NCBI GenBank assembly: GCA_008501785.1
Contig: QQUD01000512.1
Coordinates: 1-13,541, forward strand
Origin: Chloroflexota bacterium
GTDB taxonomy: Bacteria > Chloroflexota > Anaerolineae > Promineifilales > Promineifilaceae
Direction of reading: 5' to 3'
Length of the DNA stretch: 13,541 nucleotides
Made by a program: the position numbers and the translations under genes. Below the pieces are notes generated by a model, which saw nothing but the letters and a program-made list of their open reading frames with translations, was not told the DNA's origin and made no database searches. Each line of letters begins with the position of its first letter. The stretch's first letter is position 1. This document shows, piece by piece, positions 1 to 6,394 of this stretch.

Positions 1-32
1 AGCAATAACACCAGTACCAGGGGAAGCAGGCT

Positions 33-1004
33 TCAACCGTCTGTGTCAATCACCACCGTGTACATCTCTTCATAGTCCCCTTCACGCTGCTCAAGCCCCA
101 AATTTGGCGTGGGCCATTCTGGCGCAAAATTGTTGCCGCTGGTGCTAACCTGATCGACAACGCGCCATTCATCAATCGTAAACGAACAATAATCATCATA
201 AACCAAATATTCACAATCTTGCACGACCTCACCTACACCAGAGCCAGTATCTACCGTGTAAGGCGTGCCGCAAACTTCCTGAGAATTAGGTTCAGGGAAA
301 TTTGATGTGTAGCGGACCTCTTCCTGACAGCCGCCAACCAAACCATCCACCGGGATTTCATCTTCCCAGGTTTCTCGTTCAACGGGAACCAGGCCTTCAA
401 TTGAAACAGTTCGTTCCCACGACACATTCGAGACGCGCCCGATTGTTTCCTCAGTTTTCATGGACAAGAAAAAGAAAACAGCACAGGCAGCTATGGCGAT
501 GAAGAGGACGATCAACAACAACGGGCTAATCTTACGCTGTGGACGAGCCGGAAGCGCTCTTGGAATTGATTTAGCAGGTTGTGCCGGTTTCTTTTTGGGT
601 AATGTAGATTGACAATTGATGCAGTGAGTGGCGGTGCCGATATTCATTGTGCCGCAGTGCGAACATTGAACATCAGGAACTGCTTTTGTGCTATGTGCGC
701 CAACTGTTTGTCCTGATTGTCGTGCTTCTGCCTCACTTAAATCACCAAAACAGGAACTACATTGCGTCGCATTGGCAGGATTACGTGTGCCACAGAAGGG
801 GCAGTGAATATCGGGACCTGCTTTGGCACGTTCGATCAGTTTTTCATCGGTGATTATTTTTTCTTGAGCAACTTGCTCAAATTGCACGTCATCTGGTTGA
901 GGCGTGGCGCAATTGCCACAAATTGTTTCGGTGCCAGGGTTACGACTACCGCAGTTGGGGCAAGTCCATTCCATATGTACGTAACCAACAGTTTTTCGCG
1001 CCAC
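33..1004 (-). CDS. Zinc-ribbon membrane protein with extracytoplasmic Cys-rich domain
   Basis: A 323-aa protein of unknown function. The N-terminal cytoplasmic part carries three zinc-ribbon units with the same spacing C-x2-C-x3-N-x6-C-x2-C (Cys 15/18/29/32, 68/71/82/85, 114/117/128/131). The first also has Trp13 two residues before its first Cys, as in RanBP2-type fingers. A Pro/Lys-rich linker leads to one membrane segment at about 159-182, flanked by Arg/Lys on the N side, so the C-terminal 140 residues should face outside. That part has four Cys (226, 245, 264, 273) that could form disulfides. Start: the frame is open up to a TTG at 1028, but GGAGG at 1011-1015 lies 6 nt before the GTG at 1004, so I chose GTG. 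The stop at 33-35 is inside the window. The role could be sensing or scaffolding; no catalytic motif is visible. Confidence 0.85.
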   Translation of the reverse strand: MARKTVGYVHMEWTCPNCGSRNPGTETICGNCATPQPDDVQFEQVAQEKIITDEKLIERAKAGPDIHCPFCGTRNPANATQCSSCFGDLSEAEARQSGQTVGAHSTKAVPDVQCSHCGTMNIGTATHCINCQSTLPKKKPAQPAKSIPRALPARPQRKISPLLLIVLFIAIAACAVFFFLSMKTEETIGRVSNVSWERTVSIEGLVPVERETWEDEIPVDGLVGGCQEEVRYTSNFPEPNSQEVCGTPYTVDTGSGVGEVVQDCEYLVYDDYCSFTIDEWRVVDQVSTSGNNFAPEWPTPNLGLEQREGDYEEMYTVVIDTDG

Positions 1005-1010
1005 AACATT

Positions 1011-1015
1011 CCTCC
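1011..1015 (-). promoter_or_regulatory. Ribosome binding site that fixes a GTG start
   Basis: GGAGG on the minus strand, 6 nt before GTG at 1004-1002. It argues against the longer TTG start at 1028, which would place this site inside the coding region, and against the internal ATG at 974, which has no such site. Confidence 0.7.
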
Positions 1016-1089
1016 ATTTTTTGATCAATTAGCCCTATTGTAACTCAAGAGGAAATGGGGTAGAAATGAATATAAAATTTGTAGCGAGT

Positions 1090-1152
1090 CCTGCCAGGCA
1101 AGGGGTGGCGAATTAATTTACGACTCAATTGTTTCACCCCTTGCCTGGCAGG
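1090..1152. repeat. Perfect 18-bp inverted repeat in the divergent promoter gap
   Basis: The left arm CCTGCCAGGCAAGGGGTG (1090-1107) and right arm CACCCCTTGCCTGGCAGG (1135-1152) are exact reverse complements around a 27-nt AT-rich spacer. Each arm contains the small palindrome TGCCAGGCA or its complement. The element lies between two divergent genes, ending 13 nt before the sulfotransferase ATG, so it is not a terminator for either gene. It could be a leader hairpin next to the ribosome binding site, a dyad operator, or a dispersed palindromic repeat. Confidence 0.85.
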
Positions 1153-1165
1153 GCGGTGAAGGACT

Positions 1166-1783
1166 ATGATGATGAAAGGCTTTTTGAAAAAACTATTTAG
1201 CGCTAATGAAAAAAAAGTTGTCACGGTGGTTTCTGGCTTACCACGTTCGGGAACGTCGATGATGATGAAAATGTTGGAAACAGGTGGGATTCCCCCGCTA
1301 ACGGATAAAGAACGGAAAGCGGATACTGACAATCCAAAAGGATATTATGAGTTTGAGCGGGTAAAGAAGCTTCCCGATGATATCGCATGGCTGCCAGATG
1401 CTGATGGGAAAGCAGTGAAGGTGATTTCTCAACTTTTAAAACATTTGCCGCCAAACTATGAGTACCGGGTAATTTTTATGCGGCGAAATTTGGATGAAAT
1501 TTTGGCGTCACAGAAAAAGATGCTGCTGCGCCGGGGTGAAAATCCGAATGAGGTGAGCGATGAGGAATTGGCTGGCCTATTTGAAAAGCACTTAAAACAG
1601 GTGTTTGGCTGGTTGCACGCGCAAACGAATGTGAGTACGTTATTTGTCAATTATTCTGAAATGTTAGCAGACCCGTTAGTAAATGCTGAAAAAGTGACTC
1701 AATTTTTGGGTGGCAATCTAGATAGTCGGGTGATGGCTGAAGTTGTTGATCCGAATTTGTACCGAAATCGCCAGGAACAGTAG
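1166..1783 (+). CDS. Sulfotransferase family protein (PAPS-type P-loop)
   Basis: A 205-aa protein. Near the N-terminus SGLPRSGTS (residues 23-31) matches the 5'-phosphosulfate loop of PAPS-dependent sulfotransferases. Arg107 and Ser115 in MRRNLDEILAS fit the R-x7-S pattern that binds the 3'-phosphate of the cofactor. Family knowledge predicts transfer of a sulfuryl group from PAPS to an unknown acceptor. The protein is short for the family and has no signal peptide or membrane segment. Three ATG codons run in tandem (1166, 1169, 1172) after GAAGGA; the first gives only 3 nt of spacing, so 1169 or 1172 may be the true start. It is a single gene between an upstream inverted repeat and its own downstream hairpin. 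A P-loop kinase-like role remains possible because a recognisable acceptor site is absent. Confidence 0.82.
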   Translation: MMMKGFLKKLFSANEKKVVTVVSGLPRSGTSMMMKMLETGGIPPLTDKERKADTDNPKGYYEFERVKKLPDDIAWLPDADGKAVKVISQLLKHLPPNYEYRVIFMRRNLDEILASQKKMLLRRGENPNEVSDEELAGLFEKHLKQVFGWLHAQTNVSTLFVNYSEMLADPLVNAEKVTQFLGGNLDSRVMAEVVDPNLYRNRQEQ

Positions 1784-1843
1784 GTAGAAAAGACGTATTT
1801 GTTGTAACTGGGAGCCTCCTGAATATATTTTGTTGAAAGTTTT

Positions 1844-1868
1844 ACGGCCGTTTTTACCAAACGGCCGT
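1844..1868 (+). terminator. Hairpin made of two ACGGCCGT palindromes, likely terminator
   Basis: ACGGCCGTTT (1844-1853), a TTACC loop and AAACGGCCGT (1859-1868) form a perfect 10-bp stem. TTTCTATTTCC follows, which is only moderately T-rich. The hairpin is 60 nt after the sulfotransferase stop, the usual place for an intrinsic terminator. Both arms contain the overrepresented octamer. Confidence 0.65.
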
Positions 1869-1915
1869 TTCTATTTCCCCACCCCGTTTAATCGCATAAA
1901 TCCCTCAATCAATTT

Positions 1916-1959
1916 AATTGAGTGCCACAATTGAGTGCGTTTTGAGTTTGAATTGAGTG
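1916..1959. repeat. Three direct AATTGAGTG boxes
   Basis: Identical nonamers at 1916-1924, 1929-1937 and 1951-1959, with start-to-start spacing of 13 and 22 nt. The arrangement resembles clustered regulator sites upstream of an operon. No regulator can be named. Confidence 0.7.
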
Positions 1960-2017
1960 TCGTTTGTTACAAAACCAGCGAGTACTCACGAATAGTGTCG
2001 GTTTTTATTCAATTATT

Positions 2018-2068
2018 ACTGAAACAAACGCATTTTGATGGGTGATAATGACGGTAATTTGTTTCAGT
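2018..2068. repeat. 11-bp inverted repeat in operon leader
   Basis: ACTGAAACAAA (2018-2028) and TTTGTTTCAGT (2058-2068) are exact reverse complements separated by 29 nt. It could be a leader stem-loop or two half-sites for a DNA-binding protein. It ends 75 nt before the first ATG of the operon. Confidence 0.65.
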
Positions 2069-2143
2069 TTAAGTGTTTCGCTGCCGTTATGATATCCATC
2101 AATTTTTTTGGGCGAAATACTAGTTTTAGTTAGGAGAAACAAA

Positions 2144-3010
2144 ATGTCTATGCAAGTTAAAGAAGAAGTCACTTTGCACAAAGGAAATGGCAAAGCAGCT
2201 TTGAAAGAAGCAGCCGCAGTTGTTGATCGGGCAGCAAAGCGAAAGGTTCCCAGCGGTATCAAAGTTGTTGCTGCACAAGAGCTTGGTGCGACTATGACAC
2301 GTGGCACAGCCATTGATGTCCCTCAGGATTTGATGGACAACTTCAATATGTGGTTGGAAGATTACAAGCCAGTTCTTATTCATCAAGTTGAGCGTTATAC
2401 ACAACGCTTGATTGAGGAACAACGTCCAAAGATTGGTGATGTACAATTGGCAATGGGCCAACCAACAACCCAACCCTGGCTCGGATGTCCCGCAGGATAC
2501 AATGCGTTTGATGTACTGTCGTTTTCCCCGTTTGAATTGATGATTACGCCACCGCCGTGGATTGGTACACCCGATAAAATTCTCCGCAGTGGCGGCCCAG
2601 GAACATTGACAATTGGCGCATTTTTGGCGTTGGTTTGGGTTAACCCAATTCCTTCTATCGCTTGTGGGTATGCGGTCCCGCCAACAGTTCAACTTAATGG
2701 CAACGATTTACAGGTCAATTTTGATGTGATGAATTTGACGACAGTTGCACCTGGTCCAAGTAGTACTATTAACTTAACGTTGGGATTGGCTCCCTTGGTT
2801 ATTGTTCCAACGTTCTTTGTGGTACCTCCAGTAACATCTCCGCAGTTATTTGAACTGAATGTTACTGCAGACATTGTTCAATCACCACAACCGTATTCTG
2901 CTTTTGCAACGCATCATGTAGATGTTGACAACGAAATCTCTATCTTTGGCAATGTGCCTCCGGAAATTCAGCACGATGCACCAAATCGCTTTATGATTTA
3001 CCCTGCATAG
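2144..3010 (+). CDS. Unrecognised alpha/beta protein, first gene of subtilase operon
   Basis: I do not recognise the family of this 288-aa protein. Residues 1-97 are charged and look helical, with many Lys/Arg/Glu (a stretch such as KGNGKAALKEAAAV). Residues 98-288 are rich in Val, Ile, Thr, Asn and Pro and look like a beta-sandwich. Between Arg148 and Arg282 there is not one Lys or Arg, a strong contrast with the N-terminal part. No signal peptide, membrane segment or catalytic motif is visible. AGGAG at 2132-2136 lies 7 nt before ATG 2144; the frame is open from 2108 but no earlier start has such a site. A large hairpin separates it from the next gene, and the same-strand protease ends the operon, so it could be a substrate, effector or structural protein handled by that protease. 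This is inference only. Confidence 0.82.
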   Translation: MSMQVKEEVTLHKGNGKAALKEAAAVVDRAAKRKVPSGIKVVAAQELGATMTRGTAIDVPQDLMDNFNMWLEDYKPVLIHQVERYTQRLIEEQRPKIGDVQLAMGQPTTQPWLGCPAGYNAFDVLSFSPFELMITPPPWIGTPDKILRSGGPGTLTIGAFLALVWVNPIPSIACGYAVPPTVQLNGNDLQVNFDVMNLTTVAPGPSSTINLTLGLAPLVIVPTFFVVPPVTSPQLFELNVTADIVQSPQPYSAFATHHVDVDNEISIFGNVPPEIQHDAPNRFMIYPA

Positions 3011-3111
3011 GGAAATCATTGCAGATGAATACACCCGGGTAGCCAGCTTCAAAGCTTAAATGATGTTGAAGCTGGTCATGCCCGGGTGCTCATTGTGTTG
3101 CAATGATAACC
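3011..3111 (+). promoter_or_regulatory. Large interrupted stem-loop between operon genes 1 and 2
   Basis: Three paired blocks nest around one loop: ATCATTGCA (3015-3023) with TGCAATGAT (3099-3107), CACCCGGG (3032-3039) with CCCGGGTG (3081-3088), and CCAGCTTCAA (3043-3052) with TTGAAGCTGG (3066-3075). That is 27 bp with unpaired stretches between blocks. It starts just after the stop of gene 1 and ends just before the ribosome binding site of gene 2. There is no T-tract, so a partial terminator, an RNA-stabilising 3' structure or a processing site is more likely than full termination. Confidence 0.75.
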
Positions 3112-3122
3112 AGGGAGTAAAA

Positions 3123-4118
3123 ATGATGAATGCCAGTGAAAACATAGCTACGCTATCGAAAAGTCAAAACGATAACCTGGAATCAATTAGCGGAATCGGT
3201 CCAACCTTTGCCAGAGCACTCAATCAAATAGGAATCAACCAATTTGCTGATTTGACCCGGTATTCGCCACAGCAGCTCTCAATTGCCCTGGCAAATAAAG
3301 CCAATGTCAAAGTTTCGCCTGAAAGGATTGAAGCGAACGATTGGATTGGGCAAGCGAAAGTGCTGGGTCAATCTACAAACCAAAAAGCAGCACCACAGCA
3401 GAAAACAAAAAATTCCAAACCTGCTGCCAAAAGTGCGCCACGCGTTGGTTCACGTGAGAAAAACCGGCATCAACATGCAGGTTTTTCGCTGTTCTTTGAC
3501 TATCTCGTTCCCGAACAAGGTATCAAGGAATGGCAAACGTACCTATATCATGAGGAGTCGGGGGAAGAAGTGAAATTAGATGGGACGGAAACGGCCGTTT
3601 GGGCTGAATGGATTATCAAACAGGCTCAATTTCCTGATGAACCTGAAGCAGAATTGTTAAAAGAAGAATTGCCAAAAGAGGCACCACCAAAAGAAAAACA
3701 AAAAGAAGAACCAGTTGCAGACATTACCCATGCTGCCCAATCTCAAGCAGCACGCTTGCAGGTTGTCGATGTGAATACAGTATCGGCACCAGATTTGCCG
3801 GCAGATGAATTTATGATTGAGGTGCAGCTTGCCGTTGCAGGGGGTGGCGCACAGTCTATTGTAAACAAGCAGATTCCCTTTCAGGTCGAAATTCAAACAT
3901 TAGATTTGATGAATAGTCAAATCATAAATTTTGTAGAAATGGGCCAACAAAAGTTTCAAGCTGGCAAACTTGACTATCAAGTTCGCATGGTATTGCCCAT
4001 ACCAGATGTAGGCCGATATGAATTACTGACGGTTGCTTACGTCAATAAACCTGCTGAAATGATTGCTTATCACACCGGCCCCATCCTCAATATTAAGGGA
4101 GGAGATTCGCATGAGTGA
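3123..4118 (+). CDS. Helix-hairpin-helix plus beta-domain protein
   Basis: A 331-aa protein of unknown function. Residues 18-80 resemble a helix-hairpin-helix unit, with GIGPTFARALNQIGI at 24-38. Such modules bind nucleic acid non-specifically or serve protein contacts. A basic linker (83-117) leads to a small domain at 118-170 containing GFSLFFDYL and WQTYLYHEESGEE. A Lys/Glu/Pro-rich linker (175-198) follows, then a probable beta-sandwich at 211-325. No export signal or membrane segment is seen. Start: AGGGAG at 3112-3117 is 5 nt before ATG 3123 (8 nt before ATG 3126); the frame is open from 3060, but an earlier start would lie inside the hairpin loop. The end overlaps the protease start by 8 nt (ATGAGTGA), which implies coupled translation and a functional link with the protease. 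Confidence 0.83.
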   Translation: MMNASENIATLSKSQNDNLESISGIGPTFARALNQIGINQFADLTRYSPQQLSIALANKANVKVSPERIEANDWIGQAKVLGQSTNQKAAPQQKTKNSKPAAKSAPRVGSREKNRHQHAGFSLFFDYLVPEQGIKEWQTYLYHEESGEEVKLDGTETAVWAEWIIKQAQFPDEPEAELLKEELPKEAPPKEKQKEEPVADITHAAQSQAARLQVVDVNTVSAPDLPADEFMIEVQLAVAGGGAQSIVNKQIPFQVEIQTLDLMNSQIINFVEMGQQKFQAGKLDYQVRMVLPIPDVGRYELLTVAYVNKPAEMIAYHTGPILNIKGGDSHE

Positions 4119-6090
4119 CAAAAACTCAAAGCAAGATTCATCAAAATCTTCAAACAAAATTGTGCTGAAGCGAGGAAGCCGGGAAGTTGTGTATGAAAAA
4201 GTACCGGATCAATTTGCGGTTCGTCTCAAAGCGGGTGAGGCGCGCAGCCCAGAAGCGTTGCAAAGCGCTGTGGGTGAAATCAAAACGGCCGTTAATCACA
4301 TCGATTCTGATAAACAAGAAAGACTCGACCTGTTTACAGTTGCCGAAGCCATGATGCTTGAAAACACAGTGGATGAAATGCGAGCCACAGAAGTGGCTGA
4401 GGTTGTGACGCATACCTATCGCATCGAAGACTCACCAGAAGGAGCGATGATTCCGGTGGGCACGCTGACTATTCAGTTTGCGCCCACCCTGTCTCAGCAA
4501 AAGCGAGAAGCAATTTTGGCAGAATTCGGCCTGGAAATTGTTGAACATCTTGACTATTTGCCAGACGGTATGACGGTTAAGCTGACTGAAAAATCCAAAG
4601 AGAACCCGCTAAAAATCGCTTACAAATTACAACAACGGTCTGAAATCGTAACGGCCGAACCAGATCTGAGCTTTCAGGTGGCTCTGAAACATATTCCTAC
4701 CGACACACTTTACACCGAGCAATGGCATCTGAACAATCCAGGCGATCGGGTCGGGCTTGTCGCCGGTGCCGATGTGAAAGCAGAAGCTGCCTGGACCTTT
4801 ACGCGAGGCAGCCGCAGCATTAACGTGTGTGTGATGGATGATGGCTTTGATCTAGAACATCCTGATTTTAATGTTTTTGGCAAAATCGTGACCCCACGTG
4901 ATTTTTTGCAAGATGACACGGACCCAGACCCCGTGTTTTGGAATGATAATCACGGCACGGCCTGCGCTGGTGTGGCGATTGCCGAAGAAAATGGCATTGG
5001 CGTTGTCGGGCTGGCTCCCGGTTGCGCCTTTATGCCGGTTCGAATGGCCATGATGCTGTCTGATAATGCTGTGGTGGCATTGTTCAAACATGCAATTGAC
5101 CATCATGCAGATGTGATTAGCTGTAGCTGGTCGGCGGCTGCATGGGATTTCCCACTCTCCACCAAAATTCATGGGATCATACACTATGCCGCGACCCATG
5201 GCCGCAGCAATGGTAAAGGATGTGTGATTCTTTTTGCGGCTGGAAACGAGAATCGTCCTTTGGATGGTGTGAAAAGGGGTCGTGTGTCTCACCAGGGATT
5301 TGCGTTGCACCCAGATGTCATTGCCGTGGCGGCATCTAACAGCCAAGACGAACGCTCATCCTACAGTAATTTTGGTCCAGAACTGGCCTTTTGTGCGCCT
5401 TCTAGTGGGTCTCCAGGACGTAAAATTGTGACAACTGACCGGCGGGGCATCATGGGGTATTCGGGTGGTGACTATACCTTCGAGTTTGGGGGGACTTCCA
5501 GCTCAACACCATTGGCGGCTGGACAGGCGGCGCTGATGCTTTCACTCGATGAGAACTTGACGGCGGTTGAAGTGAAGCAGATTATGATGGATACGGCGGA
5601 TAAAATTGACGAGGCAGGGGGTGACTATGTTAATGGTCATTCGGTGTGGTATGGAAACGGCCGTATCAATGCCTTCCGCGCACTCGATTTCGTAACGAAT
5701 CAAATTGTTCAGCCAAATCCAGAAGTTCTCTTCATAGAACATCGTGTTCAAAAACTGCTGCCCGATCTTGAAGAAACGGAAGATACGATCATTTTTCCCC
5801 TCGATGTAGCCATCCAGGAGATTGAAGTTCATCTGGAAATTGAACACCAACGTGCGCAAGATTTGCGAGTGGTGTTAGCGTCACCACAAGGGATTGAAAT
5901 CACACTGATCGACCAGTCTCATGAGGGCGCCGCTGGTATTGTGAAAGCATTTCGCTCTGTCGAAAAGCCGGGGCTGTTTGCACCAATCATGGACACCTCG
6001 GCGCAAGGCACCTGGCGGCTCAAGATGCATGATGTAGTTGGTCAGTCGGTGGGTCAGCTCGTTAAGTGGGGGATAGCTGTGACGTACTGA
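4111..6090 (+). CDS. Subtilisin-like serine protease (S8) with C-terminal P-domain
   Basis: A 659-aa predicted endopeptidase. Triad: Asp243 (VMDDGFD), His281 (DNHGTACAG) and Ser463 (GGTSSSTPLAAG); Asn379 in FAAGNE fits the oxyanion hole. All key residues are present, so it should be active. Residues about 113-190 look like a subtilase propeptide/inhibitor domain, preceded by a charged N-terminal region (1-110) with a second short VPDQFAVRLK-type strand. Residues 555-659 resemble a proprotein-convertase P-domain, ending in LVKWGIAVTY. There is no signal peptide: the N-terminus (MSDKNSKQDSSKSSNK) is hydrophilic, so it acts in the cytoplasm or leaves by another route. AGGGAGGAG at 4096-4104 lies 6 nt before ATG 4111; the frame is open upstream to 4063 but the strong site fixes the start. 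Third gene of the operon, overlapping its predecessor by 8 nt. Confidence 0.93.
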   Translation: MSDKNSKQDSSKSSNKIVLKRGSREVVYEKVPDQFAVRLKAGEARSPEALQSAVGEIKTAVNHIDSDKQERLDLFTVAEAMMLENTVDEMRATEVAEVVTHTYRIEDSPEGAMIPVGTLTIQFAPTLSQQKREAILAEFGLEIVEHLDYLPDGMTVKLTEKSKENPLKIAYKLQQRSEIVTAEPDLSFQVALKHIPTDTLYTEQWHLNNPGDRVGLVAGADVKAEAAWTFTRGSRSINVCVMDDGFDLEHPDFNVFGKIVTPRDFLQDDTDPDPVFWNDNHGTACAGVAIAEENGIGVVGLAPGCAFMPVRMAMMLSDNAVVALFKHAIDHHADVISCSWSAAAWDFPLSTKIHGIIHYAATHGRSNGKGCVILFAAGNENRPLDGVKRGRVSHQGFALHPDVIAVAASNSQDERSSYSNFGPELAFCAPSSGSPGRKIVTTDRRGIMGYSGGDYTFEFGGTSSSTPLAAGQAALMLSLDENLTAVEVKQIMMDTADKIDEAGGDYVNGHSVWYGNGRINAFRALDFVTNQIVQPNPEVLFIEHRVQKLLPDLEETEDTIIFPLDVAIQEIEVHLEIEHQRAQDLRVVLASPQGIEITLIDQSHEGAAGIVKAFRSVEKPGLFAPIMDTSAQGTWRLKMHDVVGQSVGQLVKWGIAVTY

Positions 6091-6103
6091 TTGCGTTAAA
6101 TAA

Positions 6104-6292
6104 TCACTGTGGTGTGTAGCTATGTGATGCAGCTACATCGCCACAGTTGATTTTTATTTTTGAACCAGGTCGAATAAAACCTTGTTCATTAACCTCTGCG
6201 ACAAGTGCGTAGTTGCACTCTTTGCATTCAATGAATCTAACGCCATTAGGATACTGTGCTGGTGTTACCGTCAATTTATGATGATTGTTCAT
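6104..6292 (-). CDS. Small Cys-containing protein, hypothetical
   Basis: A 62-aa protein with a C-x2-C pair (IECKEC, Cys23/Cys26) and a later Cys50 (KINCGD). It looks like a compact beta-rich fold: YPNGVRFIECKECNYALVAE reads as a strand, knuckle, strand pattern. Three Cys are too few for a full zinc ribbon unless a His or a second subunit helps. A weak AAAGG lies upstream of ATG 6292. It follows the SARP/BTAD gene on the same strand by 102 nt and ends 13 nt from the convergent protease stop. The operon terminator of the other strand occupies its last codons, so those codons are constrained twice. The chance that it is spurious is real but the composition looks protein-like. Confidence 0.58.
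   Translation of the reverse strand: MNNHHKLTVTPAQYPNGVRFIECKECNYALVAEVNEQGFIRPGSKIKINCGDVAASHSYTPQ
6106..6163 (+). terminator. Intrinsic terminator of the subtilase operon
   Basis: ACTGTGG (6106-6112) pairs with CCACAGT (6141-6147), and inside it TGTAGCT (6115-6121) pairs with AGCTACA (6131-6137), leaving a 9-nt loop and a small internal mismatch. TGATTTTTATTTTTG follows. It starts 16 nt after the protease stop. It lies within the 3' part of the small gene on the other strand. Confidence 0.75.
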
Positions 6293-6394
6293 GTAAACTT
6301 ACCTTTAAAACCTCTAATTATTTACGGTAGTTTACAGCACATCTAGATTGAGCCAAATAAGGAAATTATGCCAGGACTCAAGTATCACAATAGC

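Larger units (their letters stand above)
1784..2143. promoter_or_regulatory. Leader region of the subtilase operon
   Basis: There is no gene in this 360-nt gap. After the hairpin at 1844-1868 it holds three direct copies of AATTGAGTG (1916-1924, 1929-1937, 1951-1959), the first paired with CTCAAT at 1904-1909 as a small dyad. An 11-bp inverted repeat ACTGAAACAAA/TTTGTTTCAGT follows (2018-2028/2058-2068). A TATGAT at 2088-2093 could be a -10 element but has no convincing -35, so the promoter position is open. Confidence 0.55.

Noticed and set aside
1045..1332. 95-codon minus-strand frame over the sulfotransferase start and the inverted repeat
   Set aside because: It overlaps the P-loop coding region on the other strand and runs through the inverted repeat; it is a shadow frame.
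2126..2692. 188-codon minus-strand frame opposite the first operon gene
   Set aside because: Length alone is its only merit; the plus-strand gene has a clear ribosome binding site and operon context, and the antisense protein is Cys/Trp-rich without domain signs.
3060..3122. Extended N-terminus for the helix-hairpin-helix protein
   Set aside because: It would begin inside the hairpin loop with no ribosome binding site, while AGGGAG precedes ATG 3123.
4063..4110. Extended N-terminus for the subtilase
   Set aside because: The strong AGGGAGGAG lies within that stretch and points to ATG 4111.
4852..5346. 164-codon minus-strand frame inside the protease gene
   Set aside because: It is antisense to the protease catalytic core (Asp243 and His281 regions) and has no own start signal.
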